From contig DAOTTW010000201.1 of the NCBI GenBank assembly GCA_034437615.1, forward strand, positions 1-59,622: 59,622 bases of DNA, given 5' to 3'. The notes below the pieces were generated by a model. That model had not been told where the DNA came from, made no database searches, and saw only the letters and a list, made by a program, of their open reading frames with translations. The DNA is from DAOTTW01 sp034437615. GTDB taxonomy: Bacteria; Chloroflexota; Anaerolineae; Aggregatilineales; Phototrophicaceae. Every line of letters starts with the position of its first letter. Within the stretch, counting starts at the first letter, position 1. Made by a program: the position numbers and the translations under genes. This document shows, piece after piece, positions 48,638 through 58,176 of the stretch.

Positions 48638-49723
48638 TTAAACGGGTGTCGCCTGTCGTTTTAGCACAAAAATACGCGGGTGCAAGCCTGTAAGTGTGAT
48701 AATGCGCTCGTGCTCGGTTATCCATGCGTTTTGAGCGTGTAAGATGTGGCTCATCAGCTTGACTTCATGCGTGATGAGCGCAAAGCGTGCGTTTATCGCG
48801 GCAACACGGGCGGCTTCGTGCAGAATTGCAGGATATAGCGTTACGTTTTCGGCATGGCTGCCGACAAGCTGGCCGAATGGTAAATCAGCGCACAGATAGC
48901 GTAGGCTGTTTGTTGGCAGTGGCAAGGCTTGTGCATCGGCACATAGCAAGCTGGTGCTTTGTGTGCTGGCAGCTGCGTTGATGTTGGCCTGTGCGATGCT
49001 TAGAGCGTGCGCGTTGATGTCACAGCCGATGCTGTGGCTATCCGGTTGCATGTGGTGGCGCTCAATCAGCAACGTGCCCGACCCGCAGGCCATGTTTAGC
49101 ATCGTCGCGCCCGCTTCTGGTTGCAGCAGGTGCAGCATCGCACGTGCAACGCCTGCATTCAGCGCGCCCTGCATATTGCCGACGCGCCAATGACGTGTTG
49201 CCAGTGGTCTTGGCGTCAAGCGTAGCAGGATTTCCCACCCGGCATTGTTTCCTTTACCCTGTGTGCGCTCTTGCTTACTGGTGCGTGGTCGGCGCACCCG
49301 CAGCAACAAATCACCCGTATCTTCTGTGACCTGTAGCGCGAGCTGGGCGGCCAATTCGTCTTTCAGGCGGCGCATGACCGAGCTATCGGAGCCTGCCGCG
49401 TTGATGCTGAGCGTGTGAAAGGCCCCTTGCGGATGCGCCTGCACGATTTGCCGAATGTGCTGCGATAGCTGGTGAAAATGCTGATGGCCCAGCAGCGCCT
49501 TCGGTCGCGGCACGTCAAAGAGCAGCGAACGATAGACCGCAATTACTGTTTTGAATTGCTCTAAGGCTTGCACATCATCGGTGTAGCTGAAGCGCACAGC
49601 ACCGCCGCGCTTTTGCGTGTGTATGGTTGCGTCGTGGCCGAGTATGTTTTGAATCTCGGCCTGTGCGATGTCTTCGAGTCCTTCAGCGACTTCAGCTTCG
49701 TAGATGGGTGCCTCTGTGTTCAA
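48638..49723 (-). CDS. THUMP-domain RNA methyltransferase
   Basis: 361 residues from a TTG at 49723; the frame continues to 49795 across a hairpin repeat, so the start is uncertain and no ribosome site is convincing. N-terminal THUMP-like region begins IYEAEVAEGLEDIAQAEIQN. The SAM-binding domain has MLNMACGSGTLLIE (motif I) and the catalytic YLCADLPFGQLVG (D-L-P-F-G, as in Trm14/THUMPD3-type N2-guanosine methyltransferases). It probably methylates a tRNA or rRNA guanosine. It stands 42 bases before the DUF348-G5 lipoprotein on the same strand. Confidence 0.85.
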   Translation of the reverse strand: MNTEAPIYEAEVAEGLEDIAQAEIQNILGHDATIHTQKRGGAVRFSYTDDVQALEQFKTVIAVYRSLLFDVPRPKALLGHQHFHQLSQHIRQIVQAHPQGAFHTLSINAAGSDSSVMRRLKDELAAQLALQVTEDTGDLLLRVRRPRTSKQERTQGKGNNAGWEILLRLTPRPLATRHWRVGNMQGALNAGVARAMLHLLQPEAGATMLNMACGSGTLLIERHHMQPDSHSIGCDINAHALSIAQANINAAASTQSTSLLCADAQALPLPTNSLRYLCADLPFGQLVGSHAENVTLYPAILHEAARVAAINARFALITHEVKLMSHILHAQNAWITEHERIITLTGLHPRIFVLKRQATPV

Positions 49724-49724
49724 A

Positions 49725-49748
49725 GGGTGCAAGGTCTTGCACCCCTGC
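49725..49748. repeat. Hairpin repeat, copy 8, overlapping the methyltransferase 5' region
   Basis: GGGTGCAAG / CTTGCACCC perfect stem followed by CTGC. The open reading frame of the methyltransferase runs through it, but the true start is probably just after. Confidence 0.7.
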
Positions 49749-49814
49749 GGATTGTCTGGTTTTGCTCCTGTTTGTTCATAAGGCCATCCCAGCAAAATAA
49801 TTGATCCGGTTTGT

Positions 49815-49838
49815 GGACACGGCTTGCCGTGTCCCTAC
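49815..49838. repeat. CCCTAC-type hairpin, copy 9
   Basis: GGACACGGC / GCCGTGTCC perfect stem with a 2-base loop, followed by CTAC. Its stem almost equals the dnaK terminator at 11533-11552. Confidence 0.8.
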
Positions 49839-49849
49839 AAGGCATCATT

Positions 49850-49895
49850 CGTAGGGACACACTTCTGGGTGTCCGAGCGGCGTCAGCCGTATTGC
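49850..49895. repeat. CCCTAC-type hairpin, copy 10, with extension
   Basis: Begins GTAGGGACAC, pairs with GGTGTCC, and continues into GAGCGGCGTCAGCC. The stretch is shared in reverse with 15126-15159. Only 12 bases separate it from copy 9, with the two in opposite orientation. Confidence 0.75.
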
Positions 49896-49904
49896 TGCGT
49901 TTAT

Positions 49905-52900
49905 CTAGCGCCAACTGGCGTTCGATTGGTTGCCGTCTTGCTGGATGAGCGGCGTGACGGTGCTGCCGTCCGCGCCCATTGTGAACAGATCAGCGTTGCC
50001 GTTGCGATCCGATGTAAAGACAATGCGTTGACCGTCTGGCGACCAATCCGGTTGGCTGTCGTTGGCTTGTGCGGCTGTCAATTGGCGTTCATCATCGCCA
50101 CCGATGCTGACGCTGAAGATGTCGTTGTTGCCATTGCGATCTGATGTGAAGACGATACGCTGACCATCCGGTGACCAATCCGGTTGACTGTTGTTGCCGC
50201 TGCTGGTCGTGAGTTGGCTGGTGGAGCCATCACCGTTGACGACGATGGTGTAAACCTGGCGCGTGCCACTGGCATTGCTGGTGAATGCAATCTGGCTACC
50301 ATCCGGTGACCATACGGGGTGCTGATTGTCGTTGCCATCATCCACCAATGGCATGATGTTGCCGCCGTTGGCGTCTGCGATGAAGATACCGTTGCTGCCG
50401 TTGCGGTCACTGACGAAGGCGATGCGCTGTTCATCCGGTGACCACGCGGGTTGCTGGTCGTTGGATGAATCGCTGATGATGGCCAGCGATGTACGGCGGC
50501 GCGTTTCCAACAGGTAGATGTCGTTGTCGCCTTCACGGTCGCTGACGAAGGCCAATGTTGCGCCGCTTGGCGACCATGCGGGGTGGATGTCCTGCGCTGG
50601 ATTGTCGGTCAGGTTGCCGTTGTTGCTGCCCTGTGCATCCGTTGTGAAGATGTCGTTATCTCCTGCAGCATCCGATACGTAAGCAATCGGGCCGATAACG
50701 ACCTGCTGCGCTTGATTGACGGTGATTTGTTGTGTTGCCGTATCCTGTGTACCCGCGCCTGTGACGGTCAACGCCACATTGTAGGTGCCCGGCTGCTGAT
50801 AGGTGAAGGTCGTCTGTGTGTTGCTGGTGTCGTCGGGTGCGCCATCGCCGTCAAAATCCCACTGGCGGCTATCGACGGTACCGGTAGAAGTATCGTTGAA
50901 GGTGACGGTCAGGGGTGCGTTGCCGCTGGTGGGCTGCGCTGTGAAGCTGGCAGCAGGTGGTTGTGCCGCCGCCGTCACGATGATAGCGCGGAAGGTCGTA
51001 TCTGATCCGGCGTTGTTGCTGAGCGTCAGCGTGGCGTTGTAGTTACCTGCTGTCTGATAGGTGAAGCTGGTTTGTGCATCAGTCGTGTTGTCGGGCGTGC
51101 CATCGCCGTCAAAATCCCAACTCAGGCTGGTGTAATCGGGTGCTGATGTCACCGCAAATTCAACCGTCAGCGGTGCCTGACCGTCTGTGGGTTGTGCGCT
51201 GAATTCAGCAACGGGCGCGACAGTGGCCGCGTTGACCGTGACCACACGCGAAATCGTATCGCTCACGCCGTTATTCGTCAGGGTCAGCGTGGGGTTATAG
51301 GTGCCGGGCGTCTGATAGGTGAAGCTGGCGGGGTTGTCGGATGTGTTATCGGGTGTGCCATCGCCGTTGAAATCCCAGGCGAGGTTGGTGTATTGCGATT
51401 GTGATGTCACCACGAACGTGACTTGTAGCGGTGTGTTGCCTTCGGTGGGTTGCACGCTGAAATCAGCAATGGGTGCAATTGTCGCCTGATTGACGGTGAC
51501 AGCTTGTGCGCTGGTGTCGGTGAGGCCCTGGTTGTTAAGCGTCAGCGTGGGGTTGTAGGTGCCTGCTGCCTGATAGGTGAAGCTGGCGGGGTTGTCGGAT
51601 GTGTTGTCGGGCGTGCCATCGCCGTTGAAATCCCAGGCGAAGTCGGTGAATTGGGATTGGCTGGTGATGGTGAAGGTGGCCGTGAGCGGTGCATCGCCTT
51701 CGGCGGGCTGCACGCTGAAATCGGCAATGGGTGCAGCAACAGCCTGATTGACGGTTACGGCGCGTGCGCTGGTGTCGGTGAGGCCGTCGTTGTTGAGCGT
51801 CAACGTGGGGTTGTAGGTGCCTGCTGCCTGATAGGTGAAGCTGGCGGGGTTGTCGGATGTGTTGTCGGGCGTGCCATCGCCGTTGAAATCCCAGGCAAAG
51901 TCGGTGAATTGGGATTGGCTGGTGATGGTGAAGGTGACCGTGAGCGGTGCATCGCCCTCAGTCGGTTGCACGTTGAAATCGGCAATGGGCGCGACAGGTG
52001 CTTGACTGACGGTAATCGTCTGAGTTGCCGTATCGCTCAAGGCGTCGTTGGTCAGCGTGAGTGTGGGGTTATACGTACCTGCCGTTTGATAGGTGAAGGT
52101 CGCTTGCGTGTTGCTGGTATCGTCCGCTGTGCCATCGCCATCAAAATCCCAGGCGAACGTGTCGTATGCGACCTGTGATGTGATCGTGAACGTGACTGTC
52201 AGTGGCGTTTCGCCGGAGTTTGGTTGTGCGCTGAATGACGCGACTGGCGCGACTGCTGCCTCATTCACTGTCAGCGTGCGGGAGGCGCTATTGCTGCCTG
52301 CCGCATTGGTCAGCGTCAGTGTCGGTGTGTAGGTGCCTGCCGTTTGATAGGTGAAGGTGGGTGAGCTATCAATGGCATTATCGGTTGTGCCATCGCCATC
52401 GAAATCCCAGGCAAAGCTGTCATATTGCGATTGTGCTGTGATCGTGAACGTCACGGCCAGCGGCGCTGCGCCGGATGTCGGTTGTACGCTGAAATCGGCA
52501 ATCGGCACGGCAATATCTGGCTCTACGGTGATGCGCTGCGTTGTGCTGTCGGAGCCTGCGGCGTTGCTGAGTGTCAGCGTGGCATCGTATTCGCCTGCTT
52601 GCTGATAGGTGAAGCTGGCGGGGTTGTCTGTGGTGTTATCGGGAGTGCCGTCGCCATCGAAATCCCATGTGAATGCGTCGTAATTGGTTTGCGTCGTGAT
52701 GGAGAAGGTTACATTCAGCGGTGCGGTGCCGGATGTGGTATTGGTTGCGAACTGTGCAACGGGTAGTACGGGTAATTCAGCCACCTCGATGCTTGTCGTG
52801 ATGCTGTTGGAGCCGCCAGGACCGATGGCTGTTAGCTCAGCTTGATAGGTGCCTGCCTGTGTGTAGGTGTGTGATGGATTCTGCGCTGTGCTGTCAATCG

Positions 52901-54920
52901 TGCCGTTGCCATCAAAATCCCATTCATAATTTGTGATGTCCCCGAAGGATTGGTTGGTGAACTGTACGTTAAGCGGTGCAAAGCCGGAAAGCACTGAGGG
53001 CTGAAACGCGGCTGTTGGCGGCAACTGTGCGATGGCCTCGCTGACGTTAATTGTCACGCTAGCGCTATCGGAGCCTGCCGGATTTGATACGTTCAGCGTC
53101 GCGGTGTAATTACCGGAGTCCGTGTACTCGAATGATGGGTTGCTGGTCGTGCTATCGACGGTGCCATTGCCATCAAAATCCCAGCTCAGTGTCAGTTGAT
53201 CGCCTTCGGATGTATTCGTGAACTGCACGTTGAGCGGTGCTTCGCCAATGGTCGGGTTGGCTTCAAAGTCTGCTGTGGGTGGCGCTAGCGGTTGCGTCAC
53301 CGTGATCTGCTGTGTGGCTGTTGTGGAGCCGCCTTCGCCTGTGGCGGTCAGCGATGCGTTGTAGGTACCGGGTGTTTGATAGGTGTGTATCGGATTTTCG
53401 GCGTTGGTGTCGATGCGGCCATCACTCTCAAAATCCCATGTGAAGCTGGTTGCATTACCTGTAGTTGTGTTGGTGAATTCAACACGGAGCGGCGCATCGC
53501 CGGAGGTCGTAGACGCTGTGAAATTCGCACGCGGGGCGTCAGGCGGCTCGTTAACCGTAATCTGTGCCTGTGCGCTGCTTTGTCCACCGGGACCAATGGC
53601 CGTTAAGCGTGCTGTGTAAACGCCTGCGGTGGGGTAGGCGAATGTCGGCTCGAATTCGTTGCTATCGGTGATGCCATCGCCGTTGAAATCCCACAGGTAT
53701 TGTGTGGCCTGCCCGCTGGTTTCATTGGAGAAGCTGACCGTTAACGGGACTTCACCTTCGGCTGGGTTGGGCGCAAAGCTGGCGGTTGGGGGCGGTATCT
53801 GCGGATTTTCCACTGTGATTTGACGCACGGTTGTGGTTGTGCCGCCGGGTCCGCTGACTTCCAGGATTACGTTATAGGTGCCGACCTCTGTGAAGGTATG
53901 TGTTGGGCTGGTTTGTGTGCTGGTTGCGCCGTCGCCGAAATTCCATGAGACGCCTGTGATATTGCCTGACGATTGATTGACGAACGTCACCTGTAACGGG
54001 CGCTCACCGCTGCTGACGCTTGGCTCAAACGCGGCTACCGGGGCATTGGCGCTGGTCACGGTGATTTGCCTGGAGACGTTCGCCGTGCCCCCTGGCCCTG
54101 AAACGCGCAGGGTCACCGTGTAGATACCGGGCTGGCTGAAGGTATGCACAGGGTTGGGCACGCTGCTGTTGCCTGTATCGCTAAAATCCCATGAATAGCT
54201 TGTGATCTGCCCCTGTGATTGGTTGATGAAGCGCACGACCAGCGGCGCTTGCCCCTGTGTGATGTCCTGCGTGAAGGCTGCAATCGGGCGTGGGATAGGT
54301 GGTGTATTGGTCGGGATGGGCGTGGGTTCCTGGTTGCGGACGCGGATGCCATTGACGACGGTGGATTGTTGGCGGCCATCACGCAAAAAGACGCGCAGGC
54401 GCAACTGATAGATGCCATCCGGTGATGCGGGTGTGTTGGTATTCCAGATGCCGAGGCTGCCGTTCAAGATGGGTGCTTGTACGATGCCTGTAATTGGGAA
54501 CCAGAGATTGCCGGGGTTGGGGTCTGGGCCGAATTCCAGGCGATATTGCAGGAATTGCGGATGAATGGCGGAGCCAAGCACCTGCACGTTGCCTGCGACC
54601 ACGCTGCCGGGCACGGGCGACAGAATCACGATGCTAATGGGCAGGGATGTATTCGTCGGCACAAGCGTAAAGGCCGGTGGCACGAAGGCGACTGATGTCG
54701 GCCTGGGGGTTTGCGTTGGGAAGCTGACCCGCGTGAGTGTCGGTGTGGTGATGTTGCGCACGGGCGTTCGTGTTGCGATTTGACGCGGTGTGCTGGTCGG
54801 CTCGCTGGTGATGTCCTCTTGTTCAGGGGCAGGTGCGCTCCCCAGGTTACAGCCCGCCAACAGGCCCATTAAAATAAGTGCCAGCAGAAAAATTGATAGT
54901 CGCCGAGAACGGCAGGCCAT
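49905..54920 (-). CDS. Giant lipoprotein with 14 PKD domains and a TolB-type propeller
   Basis: 1671 residues. Signal peptide with lipobox GLLAGC (Cys24), then a Thr/Pro-rich stalk and a beta-sandwich (~95-200). Fourteen PKD domains follow, each carrying G-x-x-P-L-x-V-x-F and Y-x-W-D-F or equivalents; most contain a D-x-D/N-G-D-G loop that looks calcium-binding. The later units (7-14) have one constant length of 86 residues (258 bases). The C-terminal ~260 residues form a PD40 propeller with five WSPDG-type strands and a closing ASWR. It is likely a cell-surface adhesin or glycan-binding protein. AAAGGGG precedes the ATG. Confidence 0.9.
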   Translation of the reverse strand: MACRSRRLSIFLLALILMGLLAGCNLGSAPAPEQEDITSEPTSTPRQIATRTPVRNITTPTLTRVSFPTQTPRPTSVAFVPPAFTLVPTNTSLPISIVILSPVPGSVVAGNVQVLGSAIHPQFLQYRLEFGPDPNPGNLWFPITGIVQAPILNGSLGIWNTNTPASPDGIYQLRLRVFLRDGRQQSTVVNGIRVRNQEPTPIPTNTPPIPRPIAAFTQDITQGQAPLVVRFINQSQGQITSYSWDFSDTGNSSVPNPVHTFSQPGIYTVTLRVSGPGGTANVSRQITVTSANAPVAAFEPSVSSGERPLQVTFVNQSSGNITGVSWNFGDGATSTQTSPTHTFTEVGTYNVILEVSGPGGTTTTVRQITVENPQIPPPTASFAPNPAEGEVPLTVSFSNETSGQATQYLWDFNGDGITDSNEFEPTFAYPTAGVYTARLTAIGPGGQSSAQAQITVNEPPDAPRANFTASTTSGDAPLRVEFTNTTTGNATSFTWDFESDGRIDTNAENPIHTYQTPGTYNASLTATGEGGSTTATQQITVTQPLAPPTADFEANPTIGEAPLNVQFTNTSEGDQLTLSWDFDGNGTVDSTTSNPSFEYTDSGNYTATLNVSNPAGSDSASVTINVSEAIAQLPPTAAFQPSVLSGFAPLNVQFTNQSFGDITNYEWDFDGNGTIDSTAQNPSHTYTQAGTYQAELTAIGPGGSNSITTSIEVAELPVLPVAQFATNTTSGTAPLNVTFSITTQTNYDAFTWDFDGDGTPDNTTDNPASFTYQQAGEYDATLTLSNAAGSDSTTQRITVEPDIAVPIADFSVQPTSGAAPLAVTFTITAQSQYDSFAWDFDGDGTTDNAIDSSPTFTYQTAGTYTPTLTLTNAAGSNSASRTLTVNEAAVAPVASFSAQPNSGETPLTVTFTITSQVAYDTFAWDFDGDGTADDTSNTQATFTYQTAGTYNPTLTLTNDALSDTATQTITVSQAPVAPIADFNVQPTEGDAPLTVTFTITSQSQFTDFAWDFNGDGTPDNTSDNPASFTYQAAGTYNPTLTLNNDGLTDTSARAVTVNQAVAAPIADFSVQPAEGDAPLTATFTITSQSQFTDFAWDFNGDGTPDNTSDNPASFTYQAAGTYNPTLTLNNQGLTDTSAQAVTVNQATIAPIADFSVQPTEGNTPLQVTFVVTSQSQYTNLAWDFNGDGTPDNTSDNPASFTYQTPGTYNPTLTLTNNGVSDTISRVVTVNAATVAPVAEFSAQPTDGQAPLTVEFAVTSAPDYTSLSWDFDGDGTPDNTTDAQTSFTYQTAGNYNATLTLSNNAGSDTTFRAIIVTAAAQPPAASFTAQPTSGNAPLTVTFNDTSTGTVDSRQWDFDGDGAPDDTSNTQTTFTYQQPGTYNVALTVTGAGTQDTATQQITVNQAQQVVIGPIAYVSDAAGDNDIFTTDAQGSNNGNLTDNPAQDIHPAWSPSGATLAFVSDREGDNDIYLLETRRRTSLAIISDSSNDQQPAWSPDEQRIAFVSDRNGSNGIFIADANGGNIMPLVDDGNDNQHPVWSPDGSQIAFTSNASGTRQVYTIVVNGDGSTSQLTTSSGNNSQPDWSPDGQRIVFTSDRNGNNDIFSVSIGGDDERQLTAAQANDSQPDWSPDGQRIVFTSDRNGNADLFTMGADGSTVTPLIQQDGNQSNASWR
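50797..52860 (-). repeat. PKD tandem array in strict 258-base register
   Basis: The motif TGATAGGTGAAG (plus strand) recurs at 50797, 51055, 51313, 51571, 51829, 52087, 52345 and 52603, each exactly 258 bases apart. The units around 51571 and 51829 are nearly identical, indicating a recent duplication or gene conversion. Confidence 0.95.
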
Positions 54921-55012
54921 GTGATGCCCCTTTCGTGTGGGTTGGATCGTGGTTCATTAAAGTGTTCATGGGTAATTTGGGTGATGACGTTCGTTTTCCC
55001 ACCCATTTAGCG

Positions 55013-55028
55013 TATAATAAATATTATA
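55013..55028. promoter_or_regulatory. Overlapping divergent -10 elements
   Basis: TATAATAAATATTATA is a near-palindrome that holds a TATAAT on each strand, between the divergent PKD lipoprotein and response-regulator genes. Neither has a good -35. The 290-base gap 54921-55210 shows nothing else. Confidence 0.5.
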
Positions 55029-55210
55029 GCGAATGTCACCCGCTTTAACCTGACGTGCGTTAAACGCTTTAGGCTCTGTTTCGGCCTTTCACGTGCTGCG
55101 CTTTGTGCCATTTGTATCATTCTATGCACATCGGGTAACGTCAAGCGTTGTTCGGGGGCCATTGCGCTAACTATGGATAGCTTAAGTGTATATTGTGATT
55201 GCCACAAGCG

Positions 55211-55912
55211 ATGAAGATACTAATTGTTGACGACGAACAGGACATCCGCGAGGCGCTAGGGCGCAAGCTACAGCGCGAGGGCTTTGACGTGGCGCTGAGT
55301 GCTGATGGCCAGGAAGGGCTGAAAGCCTTTCATACGGAGCGCCCGGATTTGGTCTTGCTGGATATTGTCATGCCGGGCGGTATGAATGGCCTAACGGTGT
55401 GTCGGCGCATCCGGGAATTGTCAGATACGCCGATTATGATGCTTTCTGCACAGGCCATCACCGAAGAAAACATCATTGAGGGGCTGAACGCAGGGGCCGA
55501 CGAATACCTGATTAAGCCGATTCGCCTGAATGAATTTGTGGCGCGTGTGCGTGCGATCTTGCGGCGGGCGCAACTAAGCGCGGCAGAGGGCAGCAAAAAT
55601 TACGATGACGGTTATTTGAATGTCGATCTGCATCGGCGTCAGGTGTATGTGAATAACCACAAAGTGCACCTGACACCGACGGAATTCAAGCTGTTGGCGG
55701 TGCTGATGGAGAACGCAGGCCGGGTTGTATCGCAGCGTGATTTATTGGAACAGGTGTGGGGCCGCGAATACATTGACGACGTATATTATCCGCGTGTGTA
55801 CGTCAGCCAATTGCGCCGCAAAATCGAAGTCGATCCGTCGAACCCGATTTACATTCTGACGGAGCACCGCGTTGGGTATCGCTTCGAGCAGCAGAACCGT
55901 AACGTTTCCTGA
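55211..55912 (+). CDS. OmpR-family response regulator
   Basis: 233 residues from the ATG at 55211; an in-frame TTG at 55199 is possible, and no clear ribosome site marks either. Receiver MKILIVDDEQD, phospho-acceptor D51 in LLDIVMPGG, LSAQAITEEN and DEYLIKPIRLNEF. Winged-helix domain ends with YYPRVYVSQLRRKIEVDP and ILTEHRVGYRFEQ. It is 24 bases upstream of the histidine kinase gene and is certainly its partner. Divergent from the PKD lipoprotein, which may be a target. Confidence 0.94.
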   Translation: MKILIVDDEQDIREALGRKLQREGFDVALSADGQEGLKAFHTERPDLVLLDIVMPGGMNGLTVCRRIRELSDTPIMMLSAQAITEENIIEGLNAGADEYLIKPIRLNEFVARVRAILRRAQLSAAEGSKNYDDGYLNVDLHRRQVYVNNHKVHLTPTEFKLLAVLMENAGRVVSQRDLLEQVWGREYIDDVYYPRVYVSQLRRKIEVDPSNPIYILTEHRVGYRFEQQNRNVS

Positions 55913-55936
55913 CGTTTTGCGCGTCACCTGGCCCTG

Positions 55937-58165
55937 ATGACCCCGAATCAACCCCTGCTGCTGTTGGTTAATGGCTTTTCGCTGGCGGTATCGTTGGCAT
56001 TCTTGATGATTGTGCTCTGGTATGACCTGAAGCGCGTCGTTAACCAATTCTTCGCGCTATTTATGCTGCTACTGGTCGTCTGGAAAACGGGCGATTTGTT
56101 GTACCAGGCGGCGGCCCTTGTAGAACTGCCGCTGGACCTGCTGCAACTCGCTTGGGGTGCGTCACAGCTTGGATTTATCGGGTCGAGCATCGCGTTATAC
56201 ATGTTGGTGACGGTGTTGGTCGGCATTCAGCCTAAGCGTTTTCGGTTGGTGGCGCTGATGGGGCTGTTGGTTGTGCTAGCATTTAACGCCTTTGCGTTGC
56301 TGTTGACGAGCACACCGGGCACTCTACGGGCGCAATCGACCACGACGCTTTTCTATGCGATCTTCGGCACGATAACTGTCTTCCTGGTGTGGCGCTACCG
56401 GCGTAAGGTGCGTAGCCCCAGCTTGTACGCGGGCGTGCTGTGCTTTGTCGCAGGGCAGGGCGTGGGCTTTTTGAATCCTGACCTGGGCTTAACGACGTTA
56501 TCCACGCCACTGAGCGCGTTTGGTGCCCTGCTGATTAGCTTCTCGGTTGTGCATATCGAGATGATACGCCCCCTGACGAGCCGCGATTCTCAGCTTGAGT
56601 CTATGTATGAGATTAGCCTGGCGATCACAAGCCGTATCGCAGCCGATAGCGTGCTTGATGAAATCGTCGTGCGGCGTGCTGTGGAATGGCTAGAGGCCGA
56701 TGCAGCAGCGATTTTTGTGAATCGGGGCCACGAGCTTGAATTGAGTGTGTTGTATAACCTGCCGGAGCAGGTGCGGCATCTGCGCTTGCCCATTGGGTTT
56801 GGGATGGCTGGCAAGGCAGTACAGGAGCGCAAAGCGCTTTTCGTGCAGAACTTCGCGGCGGAATGGCGCGAACCCGCTGAATTTGATTTCGCACGCGAAA
56901 CCTTCGGTTCTGTGATCTGTGCGCCGATGATCTACGATGACAAGGTGATTGGCACGTTGATGGTGATTGCGGGGTCACGGGGGCGCTTGTTCGGTCAGGA
57001 AGACGTGCGCTTGCTTGAACTGCTGGCGACGCAAACCGCCGTTGCGCTATCGCACAGCCAGCTATTCAATGCTGAGCGACAACTGACGCTACAGGTTGCC
57101 AGCGCACATGAACAACTCAAAGCCGTGCTGGAGAGCACCGAAAACCCTGTATTGGCGTTTGATCGTGGGTTGTGCCTGGTCTTCTCGAATCCAGCAGCCG
57201 AAAAGCTGCTAAACCTGCCGCATCAGGCACAGGGGGCACATATTACACAGTTGATTAGCTCTAACGCGCTGCCTGATAGCTATTTGCAGGTGGTGCGACA
57301 ACTGCGCCGCGCACAGGACTACGTGTATGAGGTGACGCATGATGGTCGCGTGTATTTTTGCCACATTGCTACACTGGGGCATCGGCGCATTGAAGGCTGG
57401 GTGGCTGTGCTCAACGATGTGACGCAGCTTAAAGAATTGGATCGCATCAAGAGTGAAATGGTGCGCATGACGAGCCATGACCTGAAAAACCCGCTGCAGG
57501 CAGCATTGGCAAATCTGGATTTGCTGCGTGATGACGTAACCGATACAGAGACGCCACAGGCAGAAATCACGCAGTCGCTTGACAATATCGAGCGTCAACT
57601 GAACCGCATGAGCCGTATTATCAGCGGCATACTGGATTTAGAACGGGCACGCATGGCCGCGATGCCATTAGAGCCGTGCCAGCCTGCGCAAGTGATGCAG
57701 GTCGTTATGGATGAAATGTCCGGCCAGGCGCAAGATCGTCAGATTAAGCTGCTTAGCCATGTCGCCGCAGATATGCCGTATTTTTGGGGCAATGAACGCT
57801 ATTTCGAGCGTGCGCTGGTGAACCTGGTAGAGAATGCCATCAAGTTTACGCCGCAGGGCGGGCGCGTGGATGTGGCCGCAGACGTTCGAGATGGTGATGT
57901 CGTCTTTAGTGTGCGGGATACGGGCATTGGTATTCCAGCGGAGATGCAGAGCAAAATCTTTGACCGCTTCTTCCGCGTCAATCAAATGGGTGCTGAACAT
58001 ATCACCGGCTCTGGTCTGGGCTTGAATCTGGTAAAGACTGTGATTGATAATCATGGTGGCCGCATTGATGTCGAAAGTCACCTTGATGCCGGCACGACTT
58101 TCACTATCTTTGTAAAGGCTGTGACTGATGAACACATCGCTGATAACCACAGCGCTTTAGCATGA
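55937..58165 (+). CDS. Membrane histidine kinase with GAF and PAS domains
   Basis: 742 residues. Residues ~8-205 hold about seven membrane segments of the kind found in 7TM-type sensor kinases, then a GAF domain (~220-375, with SVICAPMIYDDKVIGTLMVI), and a PAS domain (~395-495, with ENPVLAFDRGLCLVFSNPAA). The phospho-acceptor His514 is in RMTSHDLKNPLQAA. The ATPase part has LVNLVENAIKFTPQGG (N box), VRDTGIGIPAEMQ (G1) and GSGLGLNLVKTVIDNHGG (G2). It phosphorylates the response regulator encoded just upstream. Confidence 0.95.
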   Translation: MTPNQPLLLLVNGFSLAVSLAFLMIVLWYDLKRVVNQFFALFMLLLVVWKTGDLLYQAAALVELPLDLLQLAWGASQLGFIGSSIALYMLVTVLVGIQPKRFRLVALMGLLVVLAFNAFALLLTSTPGTLRAQSTTTLFYAIFGTITVFLVWRYRRKVRSPSLYAGVLCFVAGQGVGFLNPDLGLTTLSTPLSAFGALLISFSVVHIEMIRPLTSRDSQLESMYEISLAITSRIAADSVLDEIVVRRAVEWLEADAAAIFVNRGHELELSVLYNLPEQVRHLRLPIGFGMAGKAVQERKALFVQNFAAEWREPAEFDFARETFGSVICAPMIYDDKVIGTLMVIAGSRGRLFGQEDVRLLELLATQTAVALSHSQLFNAERQLTLQVASAHEQLKAVLESTENPVLAFDRGLCLVFSNPAAEKLLNLPHQAQGAHITQLISSNALPDSYLQVVRQLRRAQDYVYEVTHDGRVYFCHIATLGHRRIEGWVAVLNDVTQLKELDRIKSEMVRMTSHDLKNPLQAALANLDLLRDDVTDTETPQAEITQSLDNIERQLNRMSRIISGILDLERARMAAMPLEPCQPAQVMQVVMDEMSGQAQDRQIKLLSHVAADMPYFWGNERYFERALVNLVENAIKFTPQGGRVDVAADVRDGDVVFSVRDTGIGIPAEMQSKIFDRFFRVNQMGAEHITGSGLGLNLVKTVIDNHGGRIDVESHLDAGTTFTIFVKAVTDEHIADNHSALA

Positions 58166-58176
58166 AAGAAGCCTAG

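Noticed and set aside
51450..52178. Plus-strand open frame of 242 codons with repeated VVGCVVG-like units
   Set aside because: It is the antisense shadow of the PKD repeats; its regularity comes from the 258-base register, with no ribosome site or family match.
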